The notes: generated by a model not told the origin, from the sequence alone. Positions 36,361 through 49,100 are shown, counted from the first letter of the stretch. The stretch: DNA of 64,000 nucleotides from Haliclystus octoradiatus (GCA_916610825.1 OU744450.1:6654030-6718029); one strand, 5' to 3'. Numbers and translations: made by a program.

Positions 36361-37030
36361 ATGGTCAAAATTACAGATGGCACGCATCATGAATTTCTGT
36401 TTACAAAGCTAAAAGAATTCCGTACTAACAAATTTGGATGTGACAGAATCATTATAGCTGGTGGAGAAGAGTTTTATGTTCACCAAGCAATACTTTCGGG
36501 ATGTAGTGAATATTTTTATAACAAATTCTATGATAATAATGTTGATAAAGATGGGAAATATAGTGATGAAGAAATAAATAAAATCTCTGCTGATATCATG
36601 GAGATTATTATCAACTACTGTTACACGTCTGAATTGGTTGTTAAAAAAGACGACATTTTCAAATTATTGGAAGCTTCAGATTTTCTCCAAGTAGAATTTA
36701 TTAAACAGCATTGTATTGGTCATTTAGTGAAATTACTATCTGATGATAATTGTGTAAAAGTTTTCAATACTGGAATACTTATCAATGAAAATATTCTTCT
36801 TACTGCTGCATCCAACTTTATTTGTAATAATTTCAACAAGCCTACCGTTAGAACAGAACTAATGACCATGACATTGAAGAACCTGAAAAGGTTACTGACC
36901 AAGGTGTCACCTAATATCCCTGAATCTGATCTTACCAATTTATTAATGGGGTGGTATGCGCAAGATGAAGATAGCATATCCAATACTTTCTATCAATTGA
37001 TGAAAATTGCACTTGACGCCAAGCTACCTG
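36361..37030 (+). CDS. BTB-BACK exon (first exon of kelch-like gene B)
   Basis: I choose the ATG at 36361 (MVKITDGTHHEF), because similarity to the minus-strand paralog begins there. Upstream in-frame codons look like 5' leader. The 223 codons end at a donor CCTG|GTATGT in phase 1. BTB: KLKEFRTNKFGCDRIIIAGG, VHQAILSGCSEYFYNKF, DIMEIIINYCYTSEL. BACK: HCIGHLVKLLSDDNCVKVFN, TGILINENILLTAASNF. A linker exon at 41104 continues in frame. No kelch exon on this strand was found to 64 kb, so the propeller part is either lost, beyond view, or interrupted. Same inferred role as gene A. Confidence 0.82.
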
Positions 37031-38331
37031 GTATGTCGTTAGTCACAATATTGTATGACATGCCTGTCAGAAGCCAATTTAGAATGGGGGGAGCTCCATG
37101 GAGTGACCAATAGGTCAGGTATAGCTCTCCATCTAGGGAATGTGTAGCCTGCGCAGAACTTACTTGATCAAAATCTAACTTCCTTGTGGCAATCTAACTC
37201 AACTAACTTACTAATGAGGAAGTTTGATTTTGATCCTGTGAGGTCTGCGCGCAGGCTAGGGAATGCGAGGTATTCTCCCCTTACAATCTTTGAAATACAT
37301 TGTACTGCATTAACTGCATGTCTGCACACAACAGATTCAGGTAATTTTGGATTAATTTAGCATCTCTGTACACAAAACACAGGATTATTAATATCGATGG
37401 ATTAATAGGGGATACTAAGACGCCCTGCCTCTGATGGTCATATCTTATTTAATATCATTAAAATCAAAAGTAATAAAATTAGTGGAAACTTCTTCATTAA
37501 ACATATATGACGCATCAGCCCTATTCCAGGCAGGATATGACCTCTCCTCAGTAGCTATGAATGAATGAATAGTTTATTTCTACAAAACAACAACTAATTG
37601 AAAATTTTATACAGGTATGTTTTAGGCTACAACTCAATTCATTATTTAACTGTACGGAATACTAACAAGTATAGAAACAACCTTCCTACCCTGGGGAGGC
37701 AGACAGGGGTAAGAAGTGCCTTTGAGAAAAAAAATACTGTAATAGCCTAGGCTACCACTATAAATACAATTATAAATGTATACAGTAAAACATCAATAAA
37801 AGTTCTGAAAAGTAAATACCATACTTGTTTCGGCTTATAAAGTCAAATTTAATGGTTATCCGTTAAGTATATTTGATGGATAATATAATGTCCCCTAAAG
37901 TCCGCGTTCCTTGTAACACAGTAGGCTAAAGCCTACATTTAACATGACTAAGAATGATTTGTGTGTACTATATGAATGTTTATGGTCGAAGAGAGAAATT
38001 TCATATCCTTGAGAATTTAGGCAGAATTACAGGGACCAAAAAAGTATTGAGCCTTGGGGATATTTTATCTTAAAAACTTGACTCATAAAATGTTGTCCAC
38101 TCTTGCTCAACATAGCTTGATACGCACAAAACACATCAACAAACCTTCAAGGCCCTACAATTGACCAGGACCTGGATCAATCGCCCCTGGAACTATTTTA
38201 CCCATCTATGTGGTCCTGCCTATCCAGGCCAATATTAAAGCTTTATGAAAACATTGTAAAAAGGCTTTAACAATGATAAATTTTGAGCTGGCAATTTAGC
38301 AGTAAGTAACTGGAAAAGAGTATCTCCTCGG
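37031..38331. other. Intron of gene B, no exon seen
   Basis: Contains the short hairpin at 37145-37258 and a GAATGAATGAAT run near 37558. The rest is AT-rich and unrecognised. Confidence 0.4.
37145..37258. repeat. 114-bp hairpin element
   Basis: TAGCCTGCGCAGAACTTACT with TGATCAAAATCTAACTTCC pairs with the inverted GGAAGTTTGATTTTGATCC and GTCTGCGCGCAGGCTA. Stem is about 38 bp. It is a small MITE-like hairpin just after the BTB-BACK exon. Confidence 0.7.
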
Positions 38332-40156
38332 TAACAATGTGTGTCGGATCGGATTTACAGGAAATTCATTACGGGTACAAATGCTATAGTAATCTGAAAC
38401 AGATCTGATCTCAAGCAATAATTATAATCCAATCGGATCAGAAACAAAATTTTCTTAATTAATCCAAACTATTTGATCAAAAACGTCAGTGGCAATAGTG
38501 AATTTTTATTTTTAACAAAGTTTCAGCTACATTTGTTAGCCATTTTCAAGTTATGGTATACAAAAATTAAGTTCTATTTATTTACAGGGTGAATTTGTAG
38601 TTTATAATGGTTTACTATTAAATGAATACTTACAATAGTTTTTCTTTGATGGAATAGGATTACCTGTAACACGCCTTTGAATACTTTTACGTTCTGCTTT
38701 GTAGCCTAGCTCCACAAGGCCCACTATTCCGCTTCGTACCTATACGCAGCAGCCACAGGTCAAGTGGAGTACAGGGGCATGTGGCACAGGTCTAAGTCCT
38801 TTGCGTCAGCCATCTTTGTTCCCCATGTTGCACATTTTTGTCAGCAGTCTATGGCTAGAACACATGTTTTGAAAATGGCGACTAGCTGCACCAGATTGAA
38901 TATTTTTTCATAAAATCAAATCAAATGTATACTCTGTAATTGAAAATTCAATTGCAAATTCAAAAAAGTAACAGCTTGGGATTTACTATATTCAGATGTA
39001 GCTTTTACTATACTTTTAATATTGCAAACATGTTTTTAAAAAAATTGTAACAAATTGTATTCAATGAAAAACCAATGACCCATTAAATTAGAAAACAAAT
39101 CATTGTTGTAACTTGTATTGAAATTGATGAGAGATAATTGATGTTCCAGACAAAGGTTATGTTACATGATTATTAAAATGATTACATCACTCTTGTTCGT
39201 GGTCCATCAAAATTTAGACCCACTCGTTCTCTAACAACAATCGAGAAATCCATATCGTAAACGAGACCGCTGAGTCACCAGCTGTTGTTAGTGAACTTGT
39301 GGGTCTGAATTCCGATCGATAACCCACTCACAAGAGTGATGTAATCCCTTAAGTAAACCTTTATAATGGTGAATTTCAACTTGTAAATAAACAGAACCTA
39401 GGTTTTGTAAACCATAACCAGAATATGGCTAACAAATGTAGCCAAAACTTTGTTAAATATAAAGATTCACTATTGCCACTGACGTTTTTGATCAAATGTT
39501 TTACCAAGAAGCTTTTTTCAGAACTGTAAACCAAACTAGTCTGATTTTATGCAAAAAATTCAAAAAGATTCGAATTCAACAGGGCATATCAAAAATTTTT
39601 ACACATCCAATAAACGTACACATAGTTAGCATAGTTTAACACAGTAGCACTTATAAATATATTGATTCTTGATTGCTAGAGATCTCAGACGCATGATCAA
39701 ATTGTTCAAAAAGCATCCAATACTAAATTAGGACTATAGGTCACTGCTGTATAACATGTATAACACAGAGAGTGGCTATGCAGGAGAACATGATGAGACA
39801 CAGCACATATTGAAATGATGATACAATTTAAATTAGTAATTCTTAATCACTTCCTTTTAATAGTTTTAATTGATTTTACATTAATTTTGTCAATTGAACC
39901 AATAGTATAATTGATGTAGAGAGAAACACTTTATAATGGTAGGCCTACTATATTTAAATTTAGTTGAAATTTTTGTCAAGTTGAGAGAAAGCAAGAACAC
40001 AGTATTTACTACAAAGTACACATACTCAGTCAAATTTCAAAATTCTGAAATAATCCCAATCAATAAATACTTTACCATTAAAATCCGATCCAATCCAAAG
40101 ACCCAAGATATCAACCTGATTTTGACTCGGATTTGGGTTGGATTCGCACATCTTTA
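38332..40156. mobile_element. Older hAT-like foldback element
   Basis: The left end TAACAATGTGTGTCGGATCG and the right end inverse TAAAGATGTGCGAATCCAAC resemble the termini at 23198-24309. Flanks CTCCTCGG and CTCCTTAG could be a worn 8-bp target duplication. Inner arms at about 38490-38580 and 39400-39500 are inverted copies (CACTATTGCCACTGACG). A separate hairpin sits in the middle. It is more diverged, so older, than the 23-kb element. Confidence 0.6.
39179..39347. repeat. Hairpin nested inside the older hAT-like element
   Basis: GATTACATCACTCTTGT pairs with ACAAGAGTGATGTAATC, and TTTAGACCCACTCGTTC pairs loosely with GAACTTGTGGGTCTGAA. The arms are about 65 bp. It is a separate MITE that inserted into, or formed, the loop of the larger element. 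Confidence 0.65.
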
Positions 40157-41103
40157 CTCCTTAGCTAGAATGTTACCTACTAATGTCAACGACTCTCAAA
40201 TATCATTGATTTTGTTCTACTTTAGATGTATGGAATAACCTATACCTCAATTGAGTAATGCTTTGTTTATTCTAAATCTATCGAATCCGAGGTTAAACAC
40301 ATTTACTTCAATCAAGACAATGTTCCTACAATAAATTTATTCCAATTTTACCTTTGCTTATTTTTTAAATAATTATTCCATGTCTTCTTTCAACTAATTT
40401 CCTCTCTGATTGTACAATTTCGTCCAAGTCTCTTTATATAGCACAGAATAGAGTATTAATATTAATCTTACACACACTAAATGATACACTAAATATTAAT
40501 CAATTAACCAGCTAACTTTGTGACAAAATCTTCAAGCTTACCCGGTTTGTGGTTCTTCAGAATTTCAATAAAAAATTATATTATTCTCGCTGACCATACC
40601 CGTGCAAAAACAGTTCAGGAGTTGATGAACGTTGAATGGCCCAAGTTTTCATTAACTGTTCAGGACGGTTGAACAATTCAAGCAAATCAGGCGTTTTAAC
40701 ATGCATGAACTGTTCACACATTGTTTATGAACTACTGAACTGTTTTTGCAGAGGTAAACACATATGGCACACTAAATGTGATGATGGGGATTATCCTGCT
40801 TTCATCATGCTCCATTGTCTAAATTATTTTTCCTTGTTTGATAAAACCCAAACTATAGCTCTATAATTTTAGAATAATAAGCACTTTGTATGAAATCCTT
40901 GGTAAACAATGTCGGACAACTGCAAATTTGGATTACCAGAAAACAGTTTATATCATTTTAGAACTAGGTTGCAGATACACGGGATTTCACTTACACTTAA
41001 TTAAGTGGGTTACATTGATTCGTATAGCAGTTAATTAAAGTCTAATTGCTAATTGTACTATACTGATACAGGTTTCAATTTTTGTTCCAATTTTGACTTA
41101 CAG
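40157..41103. other. Intron of gene B with one MITE
   Basis: Contains the GTTCATGAAC element at 40598-40755. Otherwise unrecognised AT-rich sequence up to the acceptor of the linker exon. Confidence 0.4.
40598..40755. mobile_element. GTTCATGAAC element copy
   Basis: Starts CCGTGCAAAAACAGTTCAGG and ends CTGAACTGTTTTTGCAGAGG, with ATGAACGTTGAATGGCCC inside. The two ends are inverse to each other. Confidence 0.55.
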
Positions 41104-41253
41104 AAAATACATCTGGATCTTCACAAGGAGTTGATGATAGTAAAACTGGAGTTGAAGATAAGAAAATATTTAAAATAAAAGACCCTTGTGATGTTATGAG
41201 TTCAAAATTTGGAAAGATGATGGAGGATAAATATCTGCGAGACATAGGAAAGA
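41104..41253 (+). CDS. Acidic linker exon of kelch-like gene B
   Basis: The acceptor TTTTGACTTACAG is followed by an open frame that completes the phase-1 codon of the BTB-BACK exon (KLP-E-NTSGSSQGVDDSKTG). It resembles the gene A linker exon (SSRNNVDSKTD), supporting a shared gene structure. The 3' border is unsure: AAAGA|GTCTAC keeps phase 1 but is weak, and CAA|GTAGGG 17 bp on is phase 0. A stop follows at 41279. A lost donor would end the protein here without a propeller. Confidence 0.5.
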
Positions 41254-41279
41254 GTCTACAGGGCCAAGTAGGGCTGAGA

Positions 41280-42208
41280 TAGAATGAATGATGGCCAGAA
41301 GGACACCGCTGTTTGGAATGCACTGCTGTAAAGAAGTCAATGCATAAAAGGATCGCTGCTTAGTAAAAAAGGCTGCTGTAGACAAACTTATCTATGTATA
41401 GCGTACTGCTGTTAAGAAAGGAATCCTGAAGAGAAAGCTGGCTATATGGAAATTTTTGCTAGGTAGAAAAATCCATTTCATGAAAAAGTAATCTGGAAAT
41501 GAATCAATCTACTGGTAAATCACTTGTGATGTAAAATGTATGCAAACTGAACAACATGGGTAGATTAAACATTTACAAGTAATGGATCGTAATCGGATTC
41601 ATAATTTATCTGATTCTCATTAAAAGTAGATTAAAGAAAGAACTAAGTGTGAATATTCTACAAAATTATTTTTTAATGAAAAATGCAGTAAAGACAGTCA
41701 TAGGAATAGTATAAATATTGTATGGAGCTTTTTGTTTCTCTACCTTTGAGAGAAAAAATATATAGTTGGCTTACTCATTACCATCAGCCACTTAGGAAAA
41801 ATTAAACTGCTTATAGATGTTAGGTCAGGAATGGCAAATTGATTATGGGAATTCGCCATCAATAAAACAAAAATGTTGGCTTCATTGCGAGAGCTCTTTT
41901 ACTCTTGAAAAAACACACAAATAAATTGCATTTATAAATATAATACAAAACATAGTTATTTTGCTACAGAAGCAATTTTCTATTTAAAGCTGTTTCGGTG
42001 TTAAACGCTGAAGTTCCATTGATTTTCCAAGATGAAAATTTTGTCTCGATATTAGTAAACAATTTTGATACAAGGACTGCTGAAATGAGAATATTGAGAT
42101 GATTATCCCTGTTGGGATCAAGAATGCAACCGCACTAACACACTCCTCTAGAAACAGATCGTAAATCCTGGGAGTGTGAGTGTGCGATTGATTGATTGAT
42201 AACAGTTT
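41280..42208. other. No gene seen
   Basis: Intergenic or intronic sequence. Between about 41310 and 41420 there is a loose internal repetition of GCTGCT(G/T)-type words (ACTGCTGTAAAGAAG, GGCTGCTGTAGAC, TACTGCTGTTAAGAAAG). Its nature is unknown. Confidence 0.35.
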
Positions 42209-42494
42209 ATTAAAGACATATAAACAGTTTACAGTTTTAATTTAAGGTGTTATATTATTTAATATAATAGGTAGTACTTTGGTTATATTTCATCATGTAT
42301 ATCAACGATAAATCAAAAACACAGGTATTTGCGACAGTTTCGATATAATCCTATATCATTTTCAAGCAATTGAGAAAGAGATCATTAAACAGTTTGACAT
42401 GTTATATATAGTAACAAATCTAATTTGCATAATAATTAATCTATTGTGCTTTGAGTTTATTTAACATGCTAAAACTAAACTAAAACTACACACA

Positions 42495-42796
42495 TTATGA
42501 CGGAAGACAAAATTCTATGAAGACAGCAATTACAGATACAATACAACAGCACATTAGAATACTAACAAATGCTTTACAAAATAAACTATTCAAATACAAA
42601 AGACCGGTAGCAAAATTTTCCGTCATGTTGATCACGAATGTCATGATTGTCCAGCAGGCGTTGAAAATGGAAGTGCCGACTTGAGATGCCGACATAACTA
42701 CAATCCAGTAGTCACATTTAATATTAACAACTATAATGCATGAAAACGATATGATACTTCGCTTACAAATTTCAAGTCCATAGTGATATCCAATGT
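42495..42796 (-). CDS. Membrane-protein-like exon, copy 2
   Basis: After an acceptor-like AATTCAG the frame reads IGYHYGLEICKR, then SFSCIIVVNIKCDYWIVVMS, and ends in a hydrophobic helix (KAFVSILMCCCIVSVIAVFI) and a stop. The start of the segment is homologous to the adjacent frame at 43118-42804. No family is recognised. A single C-terminal membrane span is the only structural call. It may be a pseudogene fragment. Confidence 0.35.
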
Positions 42797-42803
42797 CTGA
42801 ATT

Positions 42804-43118
42804 TCATTGTCCAATTTTAATAAAACATTTGAAAATACTTCTACAAAACAAAGTTACGAATAACGGAACATTGACTAAATACGGACAATCCAGAAATACA
42901 GAACCAAAGATACAAAAATTCTCAATCAGCTTTCCAATTTCATTAACGTATTTCAGCAAGGCGTTGATAATGATAGTGCCGACCTTAGAGGTCGACATAA
43001 CTACAATCCAGTAGTCACACAAAATATTAACAACAAGGCATTGAAACGACATTAAATTCTGTTTGTAAACTTTTTGATTATCCAAATATCCAATTCGTAA
43101 AACTTGCTCTTCCGTCAT
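42804..43118 (-). CDS. Membrane-protein-like frame, copy 1
   Basis: An ATG-led 104-codon frame (MTEEQVLRIGYLDNQKVYKQ) shares CDYWIVVMSxSxVGTxIxNA with copy 2, in the same frame and with clear nucleotide similarity. The two diverge after that block. Function unknown. The tandem arrangement suggests local duplication of one exon. Confidence 0.35.
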   Translation of the reverse strand: MTEEQVLRIGYLDNQKVYKQNLMSFQCLVVNILCDYWIVVMSTSKVGTIIINALLKYVNEIGKLIENFCIFGSVFLDCPYLVNVPLFVTLFCRSIFKCFIKIGQ

Positions 43119-43311
43119 CTTTTTAGTACAATATCATTGATACAACATAATACTTGGCAACATTGAGGTTCAAGATCTCCGAGGTTGTGAATCGATTTGT
43201 AGCTGGCTTTCCAAGTCACTTGGAAAGGGACAACTGGCTATCGTGATTGATAAACTAATATAATAAGTAGTACTTTGATTATATTTCATCATGTATATCA
43301 ACGATAATCAG

Positions 43312-43391
43312 CCTGAACGTGATCAACGTGATAAATAATAAACGTGATCAACCTGAACGTGATCAACGTGATAAATAATAAACGTGATCAA
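43312..43391 (+). repeat. Two 40-bp tandem units
   Basis: CCTGAACGTGATCAACGTGA followed by TAAATAATAAACGTGATCAA occurs twice back to back, next to the junction with the right foldback arm. The sub-motif AACGTGATCAAC recurs within each unit. Confidence 0.85.
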
Positions 43392-43397
43392 CCTGAC

Positions 43398-43524
43398 GGA
43401 ACATTTTGCTACCGGTCTTTTGTATTTGAATAGTTTATTTTGTAAAGCATTTGTTAGTATTCCAATGTGCTGTTGTATTGTATCTGTAATTGCTGTCTTC
43501 ATAGAATTTTGTCTTCCGTCATAA
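43398..43524 (+). pseudogene. Inverted copy of the membrane exon's 3' end
   Basis: The plus strand encodes FATGLLYLNSLFCKAFVSIP, then the same hydrophobic helix and stop as the minus-strand exon at 42495, with one residue changed (SIL to SIP). It has no start or upstream exon on this strand, so it is a by-product of the foldback duplication. Confidence 0.5.
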
Positions 43525-44059
43525 TGTGTGTAGTTTTAGCATGTTAAATAAACCCAAAGAACAATAGATTAATTATTATGCAAATTAGATTTTTTACTAT
43601 ATATAACATGTCAAACTGTTTAATGATCTCTTTCTCAATTGCTTGAAAATGATATAGGATTATATCGAAACTGTCGCAAATACCTGTGTTTTTGATTTAT
43701 CGTTGATATATATACATGATGAAATATATTTATTTACAATGGTTATTTAATTACGCTAATTCTGCTTCTTGATGTCTGACTAAATACGATTATATAGATT
43801 TGTTTTTGTATTTTTGTATTTTTGTTTTGATAATATATAGGATTACATAATTATACTTCTGTTAATATATTTCTCATTGTACTTTTAGATTGATTGTAAG
43901 GTAGATGATTATAAGGGGAGTACTTCTTAAGGAGCTTTGCCCCTTGAAAAGAGAAACTGTGTTTCCACGATCAGTTGTGACACGAGGTAGGCGTGGTTCC
44001 CCTATCCTTCTAGTCTTATACACAGTTGTAATGTCCGAAGTAATAAATTATTTTGCTAA

Positions 44060-44800
44060 AATTGTACTTCGAATGTCATATTCCTGGAATACATGCATTT
44101 AACCAATTTAATTGCTCTAAATAATCGTTCATTTGTGTAAATTTTCGTTTACCAAGTACAATTTTTGATGCTTTGTTAATAACATCACGTTGGAATATTT
44201 TCAGTAATGTTTCGCAACAGCAGCTCCAAACAGGTAATGCATACAATGCTGGCTGGACTATCATTGATTCTTCTATTGATATCAGCATTTCTAATAGTAG
44301 ATCTTTTTCAATTATTCTGATGTTATTTAGTCGAATTCTTGCTGTTTTGATAGTGTTTGTAACGTGTTGTCTGTAGCTGTGCTGATCGTCAAAAGTTACT
44401 CCTAGATTTTTCGCAGACTTAGCACGCTGAACATGAAACGTCTCTTGCCTCGATCGGTGGACGCACCTGTAAGTGAGGTTGGCCTAGTTGTCTGGAGGCC
44501 AGAGTTATGGCAAGCTTGGGGGATCAGTTCTTTGGCTAAAATTGTTGTTTGCATCTCATGTTGCTGATTAATATTGAGCCAACCTAGTTGTTGGAGACTG
44601 TTTCCCATTTGCGAAAACTTTGATTTTCCCAAAATGACTTTTGGCAAAAGTCTTTTGCTGCATTATTTATCACATTTCGCAGAAGTTTCTGTAACAAGGT
44701 TGGACAGCAAGAGCCCCTAAATGTGAATTGAATTGAATTGAATGCAGTATAAAGACATATATAAGTAGTTAATACAATTAAAATTTCTGAAGGTAACATG
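44060..44800 (-). mobile_element. LINE C-terminal remnant
   Basis: Pieces in shifting frames match the region downstream of the RT palm in jockey/CR1-like LINEs: ALPVWSCCCETLLKIFQRDV, NKASKIVLGKRKFTQMNDYL, and a diverged second version with VILGKSKFSQMGNSLQQLGW. The two similar stretches suggest either a duplicated tail or two copies. Stops and frameshifts are frequent. It is not functional. Confidence 0.6.
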
Positions 44801-44933
44801 ATTAATTATAATAAATTAACAAAAAGAAAAATTACTACTTCCTGATGTCTGATTTGACTTCTTTTTTTCTCATTTACATTGTTTCTAATACTTTTGTTTT
44901 TATAATTTTTTTGAACAGAGGGCCGGTATTTTC

Positions 44934-47900
44934 TGTTGTTCTATGTACATACTATAGTAGTTGATGAAACACCTATTGTATAATTGCGTGTTCTAGTTAT
45001 AGTGGTGACAATTAGTTTATTGCACATGCTCAGTAGTGTTCATGACATGTGCTCTTGTCTTTTTAGCTTTAGACTTTTACTTTTAATGTCCGCCATGTTG
45101 GCTGAATGTCTTATGTTTACTCATCAATAAATAACGTTGTTTTATTACAAACAAGTCTATTTCATCAGGTTATGGGCCCAGAACATGTTAATGCTATTCT
45201 TGGTTTATTTATTGGTTTTTAAGAAGAATGTTTAAAGGTTTTAAAGTAGTATAACATTTTAGTTTTACATTTCCGAATATTGCAGTGATCAGAAAGTTTG
45301 ATCAATTATAGTGAACTTGATTTGTGGTTAGGCCTATACATCATGGCTGAACATAGTAGTAGAACAGCTGTTCCTCTATTAATAGACAGTAATTGGGCAT
45401 ATTGGAACAAAGTTATCTTTGCTATTTTACTTAAAGATGATCTTTTGTGAGTTGTGGATGGTTCTGAAGTTTTACCAGATGCTGCTCCAGATGATGCAAG
45501 TGAGCTGCAGTTGCAAATTATCAGAAAGAGAAGGTTATTTTTAAATAGAAGCAGGCAAAAGCTATTGGGTTACTTGTTCCTGCAATTTCAGAAAAACTTA
45601 ATCATCTGATACCAAGTCGCCCAAGTGATCCTCACGTTGTGTGGAAAAGTCTGATTGAACATTTTGAGTCAAAATCAGCATTTAACATTTTTAATATTCA
45701 GCAACAGCTTGTAAAACTAACTCTGTCAGAAAAGCAAGAGCCTGGAGTTTGGTTGAGTAAGCGCTTGAGTTTATATGAACAACTATCTGTTATCGGAGAG
45801 GCTATTCCTGAAAAACAACAATGTATGACAACACTTGCATTGCTACCAGACTCATACAAGCCGTTATATACTTCTTTAACTACACAGCTTTCAGCAGGGA
45901 CACTATCAATGAAGCAACTTGTAGATTTTGTTGAAAATTTTAAACGCAGTGCCCTAAAAGAGGAAGAAGAACCAGAGGCAGCCTATTTTTCAAGTGGTTC
46001 AAAGAAGACTGGTTTCCAAGGACGGAAAAGTAAAGAGCAGACTTTAAGATGTTATGGATGTGGTGGAGAGGGTCATGTGAAGAGGGAATGTCCTACTTAC
46101 CTGAACAACAAGAAAGAAGATCAAACTGGAGGTGCTTCTTATTCCAATTATGTCAGTCAGCCTAAATCAAATGTGAGCTTTATTTCATCTTCTATAAAGA
46201 CTGTAAAGCCGATAGTTGTCATGGATTCTGGAGCCTCTAGACACATGTCAGGGCAGAAGGAGCTTTCAAGGAGAAAAATTCAAAAAATTGATGTACCTGA
46301 GAACGTTATTTTAGGTGATGACTTAATACTACTTGGTACTGCTATAGGAACAATATCATTACAGCTTATTGATAATGAAGGGCACCAGCGTCCTGCTACC
46401 ATGAACAACTGTTTGTATGTTCCGAAGATGAAATATACATTATTCTCGGTTCGAGCAGCCACAGCAGATGGTATGAAAACAATCACACTTGGACAGGACA
46501 GAGCGTGGGTCAATGACAATGATGGCAATATACTTGCAACTGGATCGGCTGATGCAGGAGTTTACACGTTAAATTGTGATTTTAATAAAAACACGTCAAC
46601 TAGAACTAATTCACACTGATGTGTGTGGTCCTATCACCCCTCAATCAAATGGTGGCCATAAGTACTTTGTAACCTTCACAGATGATTTCACTCGTTTTTC
46701 CTGGGTTAGATTCCTGCAACATAAATCAGAGGTGTTTAACAAGTTTAAGGAGCTGGTTAAAATGTTAGAAAGGTCAACTGGATTGAAGGTAGAGCGTGCA
46801 ACAGGTTTACAAGTGATTAGTATTCGATCTGACAGAGGTGGTGAATATCTCTCCAAAGAATTTAAGGATTTCCCGCCGAAACAGGGAATCCAACATCAAC
46901 TATCAACGGCAGATGGAAGTCCACAAAACGGAGTCGCAGAAAGGTTAAATCGAACCTTGGTAGAAAAGGTGCGTGCCATTCTTGGAAATTCTGGATTGGC
47001 AAAGAAATGGTGGGCAGAAGCTATTGCAAACGCAACATACCTAAAAAAACAAAATTCCTACCATACCTCTTGATAATCAAACACCATATGAAGCCTGGTG
47101 GGGAACAAAGCCTTCTGTAAAACACTTGAGAGTATTTGGTTGTATTTGTTATGCTCATATTCCAAAAAAACAACGAAAGAAATTAGACAAGAAGACTGAA
47201 AAATGTATATTTTTTGGGTATAGTACTTGCTCAAAGCATATCGCCTCTGGAGTTGGATCGTCGGATGCTGATCGTCAGAAGAGATGTTATCTTTAATGAA
47301 TTTACCTTTCCTGGTCAAAGAGCATCAGAGGAAGATCAGACAAGTGCTGAGACACTGCATGTCACTGCTGACGAGGAAGAAGATGAAGAAGAACAGTTAC
47401 CCGTTGAAGACCACAGCGAGGGAAACTTACAGAACAATGATGCCATCGAGGAACCAGTTCAACGACGTTCAGACCGCACGACTCAAGGTGTTAGTCCTGA
47501 TAGATATGGTGAATGGGTAAATGCCTCAAGTACATTAACTGACATCCAGGTCGATGAACCTAAGACTTGGAAGCAAGCTATCAATTCTGGGTCAAAAGAG
47601 TACTGGCAGGCAGCCGCACAAAAGGATTATAATTCACTATTGGAGCATCAAACTTGGGAGTTAGTGTTACCGCCAAAAGACAAAAATGTGATAGGGAGTC
47701 GATGGGTATTCAAAGTCAAGCATGATGAAGTGGGAAACATTGAAAGATATAAAGCACGTCTGATTGCACAAGACTACAATCAAGTATTTGGAGAAGATTA
47801 CTTCCAAGTGTTTGCTCCTGTTGTTCGTTGGGAATCAATTCGCACTCTGATCAGTATGGCAGTACAGTACGACATGGAACTTCACCAAATGGATGTGGAA

Positions 47901-49100
47901 ACAGCCTTTTTAAATGGCCAAATTGATGAAGAAATATTCATGAAGCAACCAGATGGCTTTGTTAAACCTGGAGAAGAAAACCTTGTGTGCAAGTTGAAGC
48001 GATCGCTCTATGGCTTAAAGCAATCACCTCGATGTTGGAACGAAGTTCTACATAACCAACTTACAAACATGCAATTTGTTCAGTCTTCAGCAGATCCGTG
48101 TATCTACATTGGAAAAGTTAATGGTGATTTGGTATTTCTCGCTGTTTATGTTGATGATATCATCATTGCATCAAAGAAATCATCAGTAATAATCAAAGCC
48201 AAGGATTTATTAAAAAAGAAATTCACAGTAAAAGATATGGGACACCTTCATTACTTCTTAGGTGTCAAAGTTCACCAATCTAATGGTGATGTATGGATTG
48301 GACAAGAAAAATACGCCAACAATGTTCTTGAAAGATTCAAAATGGAAAATTGTCATCCAGTAGCTACCCCTATGGAGACAACGGCTAAACCAAAGAAAGC
48401 AACAGAGGATGATGAAAAATTTGATGTCAAAACGTCACCAGTCAGCCATCGGGAGTTTGATGTATCTTGCTGCTGGAACAAGACCCGATTTATCACAAAG
48501 TGTACATAAGCTGGCACAATATTCCTCTAATCCTACAACTGGTCATTGGACAATGGTAAAGCGCATTTTTCGTTCCATCCAAGGTACAAAACAACTAGGC
48601 ATACTTTACAAGTTGGAAGGAAACTCAAATTTAATTGCATACTCTGATGCTGATTTCGCAGGAGATTTGGATGACAGGAAATCAACCTCCGGGTATGTTT
48701 TGCTGAAGAACGGTGGTGCTATCTCATGGAAAAGTAAGAAGCAAACCTGCGTTGCACAGTCCACGCAGATGCAGAGTACATGGCTGTTTATTTTACTGTT
48801 CAGGAGTGTGTGTGGCTTCGTCGTTTGCTAGAAGATTTGCATGAAAAACAGAATAAAGCCACAGTAGTATTCGAAGACAATCAATCAACTATCAAAATAT
48901 CAAGTGATCCGGTTAACCATCCCAAAATCAAACATGTTGCTACCAAGTATCATTTCACGAGAGAAAAGCAAGAAAAAGGAGAAATTGATATAGTGTATTG
49001 CAACACGAAAGACATGATTGCTGATAACCTTACAAAACCGATTCCTGCACAGCAGTTCGAGATCTTACGTGAACAATATGGCTTAAAGGGGCAAAATTGA
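44934..49100 (+). mobile_element. Ty1/copia LTR-retrotransposon fossil
   Basis: Parts in order: a candidate 5' LTR (about 44934-45167, TGTTG...CA); a primer-binding-like GGTTATGGGCCCAGAAC directly after it; a gag region with a CCHC zinc knuckle (about 46.05 kb); a DSGAS protease motif (about 46.2 kb); an integrase core (about 46.6-47.0 kb); reverse transcriptase with YVDD (about 48.15 kb); and RNase H (about 48.6-49.05 kb). This gag-PR-IN-RT-RH order defines Ty1/copia. No 3' LTR was recognised. The coding region is broken at roughly half a dozen places, yet the protein motifs are well kept, so it is a moderately young relic. Confidence 0.93.

Larger units (their letters stand above)
42209..43745. 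repeat. 1.5-kb foldback carrying duplicated gene pieces
   Basis: The left arm (about 42265-42640) is inverted against the right arm (about 43388-43740), with shared blocks such as TCTATGAAGACAGCAATTAC and CAGGTATTTGCGACAGTTTC. A short direct copy of the outer arm (AGTAGTACTTTGATTATATT) is also at about 43265-43305. The interior carries two tandem copies of a protein-coding-like segment. Confidence 0.75.
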
